A stretch of DNA of 62,018 bases from contig CAJURK010000011.1 of the NCBI GenBank assembly GCA_910588745.1, positions 1 to 62,018 on the forward strand, in the 5' to 3' direction. Position numbers and translations under genes: made by a program. Shown in pieces: positions 55,575 to 62,018 of this stretch; the first letter of the stretch is position 1; each line of letters starts with the position of its first letter. The stretch is from an uncultured Dorea sp. Its GTDB lineage: Bacteria; Bacillota; Clostridia; Lachnospirales; Lachnospiraceae. A model generated the notes under the pieces. It had not been told where the DNA came from and did not search any database. It worked only from the letters and a program-made list of their open reading frames with translations.

Positions 55575-56246
55575 TTACTCCTCTATCTGCCAGTCAACCG
55601 GCTCTATTCCATGTGACGTCAAAAATTCATTGGCCTGGCTAAAGGGCCTGCTTCCAAAGAACCCCCGGTATGCGGACAGGGGGCTTGGATGAGGCGCCTT
55701 TAAAATCAAATGCTTCGGGTTATGGAGCATCGCCGCCTTTCTCTGGGCCGGCGAACCCCACAGTATGTACACAATCGGTCTGTCCTGGCCATTCAACGCC
55801 ATAATCGCAGCGTCTGTAAATTCCTCCCAGCCAATCCCCCTGTGGGAATTCGCCTGATGAGCCCGCACCGTCAGCACGGTATTCAGCATCAGCACACCCT
55901 GCTCGGCCCATTTGGTCAGGCATCCGTGACGGGGAATCCTGCAGCCCAGATCATCCTGCAGTTCTTTATATATATTTACCAGCGAAGGAGGCGCCTCCAC
56001 TCCCTTTTTCACAGAGAAACACAGTCCATGCGCCTGCCCCACATTGTGATATGGATCCTGTCCCAGAATCACCACCTTCACTTTCGACAGGGGCGTCAGA
56101 TGAAACGCGTTGAAAATATCGTCCGCAGGCGGGAATATCTGAAATCTCCGGTATTCGTCATTTACCTTATCGAACAACTGCTTATAATAGGGCTTTTTAA
56201 ACTCTCCCTTCAAAGCGTCCAGCCAGTCATTATTGATTGCTGCCAT
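55575..56246 (-). CDS. ung: Uracil-DNA glycosylase
   Basis: Ung removes uracil from DNA to start base excision repair. The 223-residue family 1 enzyme has the water-activating motif VILGQDPYHNVGQAHG, VLMLNTVLTVR, and the DNA-intercalating HPSPLSAYRGFFG. It lies 11 bp after hisF and five bases before lpdA, so these genes share a transcript. Confidence 0.96.
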   Translation of the reverse strand: MAAINNDWLDALKGEFKKPYYKQLFDKVNDEYRRFQIFPPADDIFNAFHLTPLSKVKVVILGQDPYHNVGQAHGLCFSVKKGVEAPPSLVNIYKELQDDLGCRIPRHGCLTKWAEQGVLMLNTVLTVRAHQANSHRGIGWEEFTDAAIMALNGQDRPIVYILWGSPAQRKAAMLHNPKHLILKAPHPSPLSAYRGFFGSRPFSQANEFLTSHGIEPVDWQIEE

Positions 56247-56257
56247 TTTTCCTCTCC

Positions 56258-57019
56258 TTACAGACGCACAGATACGCCTTCCTTTCTCAAGTATTTCTTT
56301 ACTTCTTTTATCTCAAGCTCCTTGTAGTGAAACAGCGACGCCGCAAGCGCAGCGTCCGCTTTTCCTTCTGTCAGCGCTTCTTTGAAATGCGCAAGGGTTC
56401 CGGCTCCGCCGGAAGCAATCACCGGAATCCGTACCTGTTCTGCAATGGTTCTGGTCAGCTCCAGGTCATAGCCGGCCTTGGTTCCGTCACAGTCCATACT
56501 GGTAAGGAGAATTTCACCGGCTCCTAAATCTTCCACCTTCCTGGCCCATTCTACCGCGTCCAGCCCTACGTCAATTCTGCCGCCGTTTTTGTAAATATTC
56601 CAGCCGCTTCCGTCCGTCCGGCGCTTGGCGTCAATGGCAACCACCACGCACTGGCTCCCGAATTTATCCGCGGCATCCGAAATCAATCGCGGCGTATTGA
56701 TTGCCGACGAGTTAATCGATATTTTATCTGCTCCCTCCCTGAGAAGCATCCGAAAATCCTCCACCGTGCGTATTCCCCCGCCCACGGTAAAGGGGATAAA
56801 AACCGTCTCCGCCACCTTGCGTACCATATCGACTACCGTCTCCCTGGCATCCGACGATGCGGTAATATCCAAGAATACCAGTTCGTCCGCCCCGGCCGCG
56901 TCATAAGCCCTTCCAATCTCCACCGGATCCCCAGCGTCCTTTAGGTCTACGAAGTTTACTCCCTTCACCACGCGTCCTCCATGGACGTCCAGGCAGGGAA
57001 TAATTCTCTTTGTATGCAT
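56258..57019 (-). CDS. hisF: Imidazole glycerol phosphate synthase, cyclase subunit
   Basis: HisF joins ammonia from HisH to PRFAR to give imidazole glycerol phosphate and AICAR. The 253-residue barrel has the catalytic Asp in IIPCLDVHGGRVVKG and the second in VVAIDAKR. ATG 57019 follows GGAGGAGAG; a longer version starts in an Arg-rich unrelated stretch. AICAR made here feeds back into purine synthesis. Confidence 0.96.
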   Translation of the reverse strand: MHTKRIIPCLDVHGGRVVKGVNFVDLKDAGDPVEIGRAYDAAGADELVFLDITASSDARETVVDMVRKVAETVFIPFTVGGGIRTVEDFRMLLREGADKISINSSAINTPRLISDAADKFGSQCVVVAIDAKRRTDGSGWNIYKNGGRIDVGLDAVEWARKVEDLGAGEILLTSMDCDGTKAGYDLELTRTIAEQVRIPVIASGGAGTLAHFKEALTEGKADAALAASLFHYKELEIKEVKKYLRKEGVSVRL

Positions 57020-57053
57020 CCAATCTCTCCTCCGTCGTCTTTTATCGCTATTC

Positions 57054-57659
57054 TTACAAAGCGGCAAAATTCTTTAGAATCTTAAGCCCCGTCTCCCCGC
57101 TTTTCTCCGGATGAAACTGACAGGCAAATACATTTCCCTTTTCAACAGACGCATGTATCTGCACTCCGTAATCCGCCTCCGCCGTCACAATCCCTTCTTC
57201 CGCCGCTCTCAGATAATAAGAATGGACAAAGTAAACATAAGGGTTCTTCTCCAATCCCTGAAACAATCTTCCTGCCCGCGGGAATTCCAGAGAATTCCAG
57301 CCCATATGGGGAATCTTAAGCCCTTCCTTCTCCGGAATCTTAAGGATCTCCCCCTTCAAAACGCCAAGTCCTTCTACTCCGGGCGCCTCGTCGCTCCTGT
57401 CAAACAAAAGCTGCAGTCCCAAACAAATTCCAAGAAAAGGCGTTCCCCTGTCCGCCGCCTCGCGGATTACTTCGATTAAACGATACTGCGAAAGCTTCTC
57501 CATAGCGTCTCCAAAAGCCCCCACTCCCGGCAGAACCACCTTGTCCGCCTTAAGAATCTGCTCCCGGTCTCTGGTAGCCTCCGCTTCCTGCCCCAAAAAC
57601 TGAAACGCCTTCTCCACGCTCTTGATATTGCCGGCATCATAATCAATAATCGCAACCAT
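57054..57659 (-). CDS. hisH: Imidazole glycerol phosphate synthase, glutaminase subunit
   Basis: The 201-residue class I amidotransferase supplies ammonia to HisF. Visible are the nucleophile in LGICLGLQLLF and the catalytic His-Glu in FHPEKSGETGL. It lies 34 bp before hisF. The other his genes are not in the window, so this pair is split from them. Confidence 0.96.
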   Translation of the reverse strand: MVAIIDYDAGNIKSVEKAFQFLGQEAEATRDREQILKADKVVLPGVGAFGDAMEKLSQYRLIEVIREAADRGTPFLGICLGLQLLFDRSDEAPGVEGLGVLKGEILKIPEKEGLKIPHMGWNSLEFPRAGRLFQGLEKNPYVYFVHSYYLRAAEEGIVTAEADYGVQIHASVEKGNVFACQFHPEKSGETGLKILKNFAAL

Positions 57660-57693
57660 TCTTCCAAAACCTTTCTGCCAAATGTTTATGGTT

Positions 57694-59166
57694 CTATTTT
57701 ATACCCAATTCAAACCAGAAGGCAACCCCATTATCATAGTTCTCCACCCCATATTTCTGGTGAAACGACTCCATAACCGCCTTCACAATTGACAGACCGA
57801 TTCCATTGCCGCCATATTCTCTTGTATGCGCTTTATCCACCTTATAGAATTTCTCCCAGATGTGCGCCAGATCTTCCTCTGGAATCGCGCTTCCCGTGTT
57901 AAATACCGTTGTTCTGGCCACATCGCCTTCCCGTTCAATCTTCACCTCGATCACCATGTTTCCGGACACATGATGGAACGCATTGCCCACATAGTTGCGC
58001 ACAACCTGCTCTACCTTATATTCGTCCGCCCAAACATACACCGGCTCCGCCGTAAGAAACTGTACCTTTGCCTGGGTCTGCTCCGCAAATAACTCCATGC
58101 TCTGCAGCACCCCTGCCACTAATTCTGTCAGATTGAAGCGCTCGAACTGAATCTCTCCATCCCCAAACTCAAGCTGATGAAGGGTCAAAAGGTTTCTTAC
58201 CATACGATTCATCTTGCCCACTTCGTCAATGATCACGCCGCAGTAAAACTCCCGGCTTTCCGTATCCGAATCAATTCCTTCCTTAAGCCCTTCCGCATAC
58301 CCCTGTATCAGGGCAATCGGCGTTTTCAGCTCATGGGAAACATTTCCCAGAAATTCACTGCGCATCTGCTCCAGCCTGTCCCTCTGCTCTAGATCCTGCA
58401 TCAGCCTGTTATTCGCGCTCTTAAGCTCAGAAATTGCCTGCTCAAGCTTCTCGGACATCCGGTTAAAATTTTCGCCCAGCACGCCGATCTCATCTTCGCC
58501 GCCGCTGGTGTATTTCGCTTCAAAATTAAGCTCCGCCATCTTCTCGGAAATATCCTTCAGCTCACGCAGAGGGTTGGTGAGCCTTCTGGAAAACAGCCAT
58601 ACCAGCGCCATACAGATAACGGCGGCAATACTCCCCACCGCAATCAGAAACCGGTTGGCAAGCGCCGCGCTCCCTTCAATACTCTCTAACGGACTCTGGA
58701 TCAGGAAAAAGTATCCTCCTCCGAGGCGCCCTCTCATCATTAAGTATTCCGACGACGTATTCCGCCCTTTGATCTGGCTGATCTCATACTCGTCTGTAAT
58801 CTCCAGCGATTTATCCGTACTCTCTTTCTGATTCAGAAGATATGCGTCCAAATACTGCTTCAACTCCGATGCATGCTGTACATTGCTGACCAGCGTCTGT
58901 TCTCCCATATTAATCGTCAGGAAAAACAGATTATCCTTCTCCGCCTGCCGCACCAGTTCCCCATAGCGTTCCTCGTCCAGCCATTCCAGTCCCCCGTCTT
59001 TTGACGCTGTGGAAAGAGCCTGATACATGCTGATAAATTTTGACTTTTTATCCCGGATATAATAAGGCTCCAGAAGGCAGGCGTTCCCAATCAGGATCAC
59101 CGCCAGCATAAATGCCAGAAGGGACATAAAAGCCGCCGTCATCTGGCGTTCGATTGAATGTTTCAT
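57694..59166 (-). CDS. Two-component sensor histidine kinase
   Basis: The 490-residue protein has two membrane segments (about 11-32 and 170-190) around an outside sensing domain, a HAMP domain (about 190-245), and a coiled stretch. The HisKA box is LGNVSHELKTPIALIQGYAE and the ATPase domain has NYVGNAFHHV and GGNGIGLSIVKA. Its ATG follows directly on the TAG of the regulator gene. The signal is unknown. Confidence 0.94.
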   Translation of the reverse strand: MKHSIERQMTAAFMSLLAFMLAVILIGNACLLEPYYIRDKKSKFISMYQALSTASKDGGLEWLDEERYGELVRQAEKDNLFFLTINMGEQTLVSNVQHASELKQYLDAYLLNQKESTDKSLEITDEYEISQIKGRNTSSEYLMMRGRLGGGYFFLIQSPLESIEGSAALANRFLIAVGSIAAVICMALVWLFSRRLTNPLRELKDISEKMAELNFEAKYTSGGEDEIGVLGENFNRMSEKLEQAISELKSANNRLMQDLEQRDRLEQMRSEFLGNVSHELKTPIALIQGYAEGLKEGIDSDTESREFYCGVIIDEVGKMNRMVRNLLTLHQLEFGDGEIQFERFNLTELVAGVLQSMELFAEQTQAKVQFLTAEPVYVWADEYKVEQVVRNYVGNAFHHVSGNMVIEVKIEREGDVARTTVFNTGSAIPEEDLAHIWEKFYKVDKAHTREYGGNGIGLSIVKAVMESFHQKYGVENYDNGVAFWFELGIK

Positions 59167-59844
59167 CTACTCCACCTCGAATTTGTAACCCATTCCCCAG
59201 ATGGTCTTAATATAGTTTCCCTTTTCTCCCAGCTTGCTCCGAAGCTTTTTCACATGGGTGTCAATGGTTCTAGCGTCTCCGAAATAATCATAATTCCACA
59301 CGTTATTCAGGATCTTCTCTCTGGAAAGAGCAATTCCCTGATTCTCAAGAAAATAATTCAGCAGTTCAAACTCCTTGTAGCTGAGTTCAATCCCTTTTCC
59401 ATCCACCATCACCTGATGCGCCGCCCTGTCCACTTCAATGCCTCCCGCTCCGAGCCTGTCCTGACTGTCCGTGCCTCTGGTCCGCCGTAGTATCGCCGAT
59501 ACCCTTGCTACCAGAATCTTCGGACTAAACGGTTTGGAAATATATTCGTCCACTCCCAGTTCAAAGCCCTGCAGTTCATCTCTTTCCTCTGACCGGGCCG
59601 TTAGCATAATAATCGGAATGTCCGAAGTCTGGCGGATCTCCCGGCACACCTGCCAGCCGTCCATCTTGGGCATCATTACATCCAAAATCATCAGGGCAAT
59701 CCCTTTATTTTCGTAAAATATATCCATGGCCTCAGCGCCGTCGGCCGCTTCGAGAACGCCATACCCCTCTCGTTGTAGAAAATCCTTCACCAGCTTCCGC
59801 ATCCTGCTCTCATCGTCCACCACCAATATCTGTAATCTCTCCAT
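59167..59844 (-). CDS. OmpR-family response regulator
   Basis: The 225-residue protein has a receiver domain (ILVVDDESRMRKLV; phosphorylated Asp in LMILDVMMPKMDG; Lys in YISKPFSPK) and a C-terminal winged helix (IELSYKEFELLNYFLENQG in part, then RTIDTHVKKLRSKLG). ATG 59844 follows GGTGG. It is co-transcribed with the kinase and no clear target gene is adjacent. Confidence 0.95.
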   Translation of the reverse strand: MERLQILVVDDESRMRKLVKDFLQREGYGVLEAADGAEAMDIFYENKGIALMILDVMMPKMDGWQVCREIRQTSDIPIIMLTARSEERDELQGFELGVDEYISKPFSPKILVARVSAILRRTRGTDSQDRLGAGGIEVDRAAHQVMVDGKGIELSYKEFELLNYFLENQGIALSREKILNNVWNYDYFGDARTIDTHVKKLRSKLGEKGNYIKTIWGMGYKFEVE

Positions 59845-60106
59845 AAGATACCACCTTCCCGACTCTATACATATTCCCATATTTTATATCATTTATCCTA
59901 CCATTATTTTATGACGCTTTTGTGAAAAAAGCTTCGCAATTTGTACTTTTTGTGATAATATAATTACTGTTCACGGGAAACCGGTAAACAATGGCAATAA
60001 GCCTGTGAAAAAGATTGTTTTTAGCGTTCCCCGATACGGAAACAAAGAGTGAAACGTACTTTGTGGCGCGCTTCACCAGGATAGAACGAACAAGGAGACG
60101 ATTGCA

Positions 60107-60607
60107 ATGAAATGCCCCATATGTGGAGAAGAATTAAAACCCAGCAAAAAAGATCAGCGGTACATGCTCTGCCATAGCTGCCGTAAGAAGTTTAAAATTC
60201 CAGGAACCACCGAACCAAAGACCGGACAGGCAGACCAGCTCTCCGGCAAATCCCCTGTAAGAACAACTGAGCAGACAGCCGCGGCGCTTGACGACGAACT
60301 AACCGAACAGACACAGGTATTCAGCCGAGAAGATGTGCGCGCTGCTCTGCGAAAGGCCAACGAGGAGCGTAAGGCTGAAAAAGCCGCCGGCAAAGCTGCC
60401 TCCAGAAAGATAAGTTCCTCTGCTTCCAATGCGGAGCCGGCATCCGACGACGATGAAGAGTTCCATTTGCGCTACGCAAATCTGCCGCCCAAATCCGTCC
60501 GGGAAAAGCAGGAACGAGAAATGCGCAGAGCATACGACGAACTTCTTTCTATTGGCAAGGAAGAGCGTTCCACAAAAAAACATGGATTGTTTGGAAAACG
60601 AAATTAA
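60107..60607 (+). CDS. Zinc-ribbon protein of unknown function
   Basis: The 166-residue protein begins with a zinc ribbon, CPICGEEL ... CHSCRKKF (residues 3-25). About 140 low-complexity, charged and probably disordered residues follow, rich in Ala, Glu, Lys and Ser. AAGGAGA precedes the ATG. No membrane segment or enzyme motif is seen. The 226-bp gap upstream, shared with the response regulator, has a TATAAT near 59960 but no convincing -35 partner. Confidence 0.75.
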   Translation: MKCPICGEELKPSKKDQRYMLCHSCRKKFKIPGTTEPKTGQADQLSGKSPVRTTEQTAAALDDELTEQTQVFSREDVRAALRKANEERKAEKAAGKAASRKISSSASNAEPASDDDEEFHLRYANLPPKSVREKQEREMRRAYDELLSIGKEERSTKKHGLFGKRN

Positions 60608-60617
60608 AAATGAAACT

Positions 60618-60694
60618 CCCCGCAGCAAGCTGCGGGGTATCAGCCCGAGACTCACTTCGTTCGTCATTAGTTTGTTGCGCAGCAAGCTGCGGGG
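60618..60694. repeat. Two copies of a CCCCGCAG-caag-CTGCGGGG palindrome
   Basis: The first copy (60618-60637) is a perfect 8-bp stem. The second (about 60679-60694) keeps GCAGCAAGCTGC and the right arm GGGG. They sit just after the zinc-ribbon gene and may be a short interspersed element of the host or act as transcript ends. Confidence 0.55.
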
Positions 60695-60721
60695 AATTAA
60701 ACCCTCTTTGGGATTAAATCA

Positions 60722-60759
60722 GGGGCTTTCGGAAAAGGATACCATTTCCCGAAAGCCCC
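60722..60759. terminator. Hairpin between convergent zinc-ribbon and Hsp20 genes
   Basis: GGGGCTTTCGG (60722-60732) pairs with CCGAAAGCCCC (60749-60759). The T content after it is modest on both strands (GATTTAAT on the minus strand). Confidence 0.55.
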
Positions 60760-60814
60760 CGATTCATTTCTTGACTCGATCAATCTTTTCCGTCTTCATT
60801 CTGTCGAACGACTT

Positions 60815-61237
60815 TTACTCGATCGCTATATACTTAGGTTCTTCTATTACCTTTGGCGCTTCTTTCGGCACAACCATCGTCAAAATGCCATCTTTAAAAG
60901 AAGCTTTGATATCCTCCTGCGTAATCTGATCGCCTACATAAAAGCTTCTGTTGCAGCTTCCTGTATAACGCTCCTTGCGGATGCAGTTACCCTTCGCGTC
61001 CTTTTCTTCCTTCGTTTCATTTCTGACTGCAGTAACGGTCATATAACCATCCTTCAAATCCGCTTTAATATCCTCTTTTCCATAACCCGGAAGCTCCATA
61101 TCGATCACGTAGCTGCCATCCTTTTCATGAATATCGGTCTTCATAATCTGTGAAGACGCATTCTCAAATGGACGTGAGAAAAACGGATCTCTGAATAAAT
61201 CATCAAATAAATTATAATTTCTGTTTGCTAACAACAT
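60815..61237 (-). CDS. Hsp20-family small heat shock protein
   Basis: The 140-residue protein has the alpha-crystallin domain (about 34-130): IDMELPGYGKEDIKADLKDG, then ASFKDGILTMVVPK with the GILT-type signature. The short N-terminus is rich in Phe and Arg and the end PKYIAIE carries an IxI motif. It holds unfolding proteins for ClpB or DnaK-type refolding. AGGAGG precedes the ATG. A CIRCE-like element overlaps its promoter. Confidence 0.94.
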   Translation of the reverse strand: MLLANRNYNLFDDLFRDPFFSRPFENASSQIMKTDIHEKDGSYVIDMELPGYGKEDIKADLKDGYMTVTAVRNETKEEKDAKGNCIRKERYTGSCNRSFYVGDQITQEDIKASFKDGILTMVVPKEAPKVIEEPKYIAIE

Positions 61238-61325
61238 AGGTCATACCTCCTTATAAACCTTTCCTTTCCAGTATTAGTATACCTGAAAGGTATTTAAAAT
61301 ATAAATTGTTTTATTTGTTATAGTT

Positions 61326-61370
61326 ATTATATAACACATATTGTTAGCCAAGTCAATAGTCGAGTGCTAA
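61326..61370 (-). promoter_or_regulatory. Hsp20 promoter with a decayed CIRCE element
   Basis: TTGACT (61351-61356) with TATATA (61328-61333) at 17 bp, or TATAAT (61326-61331) at 19 bp. The plus strand at 61344-61370 reads TTAGCCAAG, nine bases, GAGTGCTAA. The right arm is a perfect CIRCE half, the left arm keeps only TTAGC. CIRCE is the HrcA operator, so repression may be partial. Confidence 0.6.
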
Positions 61371-61444
61371 AATCGCACAAAATTTTTTATTACGTATTGA
61401 TTGAACATATCTGTTACGGAACTAGCTGCCAGTCTTAACGCTTC

Positions 61445-61603
61445 TCAAAGCAGCTTATCAAATAAACGAAAAATAATCTTCTGAACATCACTGATACGCT
61501 TTCCATTCTCATCCGTAAAGTAAACCTGATAGGTTGCTGCTTCACGGTTTGAGCTGACTGCATCCACACAAAGTACATAATATTTTATTGTTTTGTCTGA
61601 TAT
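61445..61603 (-). pseudogene. Short frame after DUF3791 without a normal start codon
   Basis: An open frame overlapping the DUF3791 stop reads DKTIKYYVLCVDAVSSNREA, then ATYQVYFTDENGKRISDVQK and IIFRLFDKLL. The codon usage and composition look like a protein, yet the only codons near its beginning are ATA and, later, GTG; there is no ATG. It could be a degraded third gene of the toxin-antitoxin-like set, the end product of a frameshift, or a non-canonical start. Its similarity to any family is unclear. Confidence 0.45.
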
Positions 61604-61797
61604 TCCTGTTCCAGTTCATCTGCCAGGTACGCATCGCTCATGCAATGCATATCGGAAACACCGTCACGGATCAGCAGATAGACCTCGGAATGATAGAAAA
61701 AATTCAATGCCGCATCCAGTGAAATCCCCTCCTGTCCGGCAAAGCACTCAATGACACGGCTGTATTTTTTCTGAAGTAAAATCGGGTTCGCTGTCAT
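61585..61797 (-). CDS. DUF3791-family protein
   Basis: The 70-residue protein (MTANPILLQKKYSRVIECFA ... LDAALNFFYHSEVYLLIRDG ... SDMHCMSDAYLADELEQEY) fits DUF3791, small helical proteins found next to DUF3990 genes. The ATG overlaps the DUF3990 stop in ATGA. Such pairs look like toxin-antitoxin modules, with this protein as a possible partner or antitoxin; this is inferred from pairing and size. Confidence 0.75.
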   Translation of the reverse strand: MTANPILLQKKYSRVIECFAGQEGISLDAALNFFYHSEVYLLIRDGVSDMHCMSDAYLADELEQEYQTKQ

Positions 61798-62018
61798 AGT
61801 GTTTCACTTCCTTTAAAATGCAGCAGAGACAGCGCTTTCTCTGTGCGGAAACAAATTTGCAGGTTTGGATTTTCATAACGCAGACGGTTGATCGCTTCCG
61901 TCTTGTCAATCAATCCGTCAAAAAACAGTTCTACTGTATTGAACACCTTATCATTGGCAACACCGCCCACAACAAGATCATAATCTGTCGAATCTTTTCC
62001 GCTGCGGCAGTTCAGAAT
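61794..62018 (-). CDS. DUF3990-family protein, C-terminal part (cut by window edge)
   Basis: The last 74 residues are visible and the 5' part lies beyond the window. TDYDLVVGGVANDKVFNTVE, LFFDGLIDKTEAINRLRY and NPNLQICFRTEKAL match the end of DUF3990. This family has been placed with ADP-ribosyltransferase-like folds, recalled from family classification, which suggests a toxin. It is coupled to the DUF3791 gene by a four-base overlap. Confidence 0.75.
   Translation of the reverse strand: MLNCRSGKDSTDYDLVVGGVANDKVFNTVELFFDGLIDKTEAINRLRYENPNLQICFRTEKALSLLHFKGSETL

Overview
The window looks like chromosomal DNA from a spore-forming anaerobic Firmicute of the Lachnospiraceae type. This is inferred from the mix of an alpha/beta small acid-soluble spore protein, AddAB instead of RecBCD, the CdaR-ftsE-ftsX-M23-ctpA cluster, PyrK/PyrD type B, type 2 PyrF, strong GGAGG ribosome sites and T-rich intergenic DNA. 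Almost all genes are on the minus strand. No rRNA, tRNA, CRISPR array, intact insertion sequence or prophage was seen.
1-11.6 kb: a PH-like protein, a glycerol-1-phosphate dehydrogenase homologue, the wreck of a DUF1538/P-II gene pair, then radA, a small conserved protein and clpC. clpC is headed by a GntR-type repressor, not ctsR-mcsA-mcsB. A TetR-controlled ABC exporter and a lone RpiR regulator follow.
11.6-28.3 kb: nucleotide synthesis. purE-M-N-D form one operon and pyrC-F-K-D another; pyrE has its own promoter. Between them lie two unusual or classical peptidases, a VanZ gene, a 50-residue membrane peptide, a HAD phosphatase and a PAP2 phosphatase. At 21.11-21.45 kb there is an orphan transcription unit with a perfect promoter, no ordinary gene, repeated ribosome-site-AGUCCA(AUG) modules and two- to five-codon open frames. 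It is the strongest candidate for something undescribed.
28.3-38.3 kb: the cell envelope. This holds CdaR, FtsEX with its M23 hydrolase and CtpA, a TagA-like protein that seems to lack its catalytic aspartate, a spore protein, and a PadR-DUF1700-DUF4097-PspC envelope-stress-like operon with a 19-aspartate tract.
38.3-47.2 kb: addB-addA, hflX and a TPR lipoprotein.
47.2-54 kb: metal handling. There are two P1B ATPases, one with CPA in place of CPC and one with a repeated His/Cys-rich amino end, plus an ArsR/CadC-type repressor. Similar operators lie at the repressor promoter and at the distant second ATPase. Between them a sugar ABC operon has collapsed into fused fragments.
54-62 kb: lipoamide dehydrogenase with an 11-residue duplication, ung, hisH-hisF, an OmpR-type two-component system, a zinc-ribbon protein, an Hsp20 with a half-decayed CIRCE, and at the edge a DUF3990-DUF3791 pair followed by a frame without a normal start codon.
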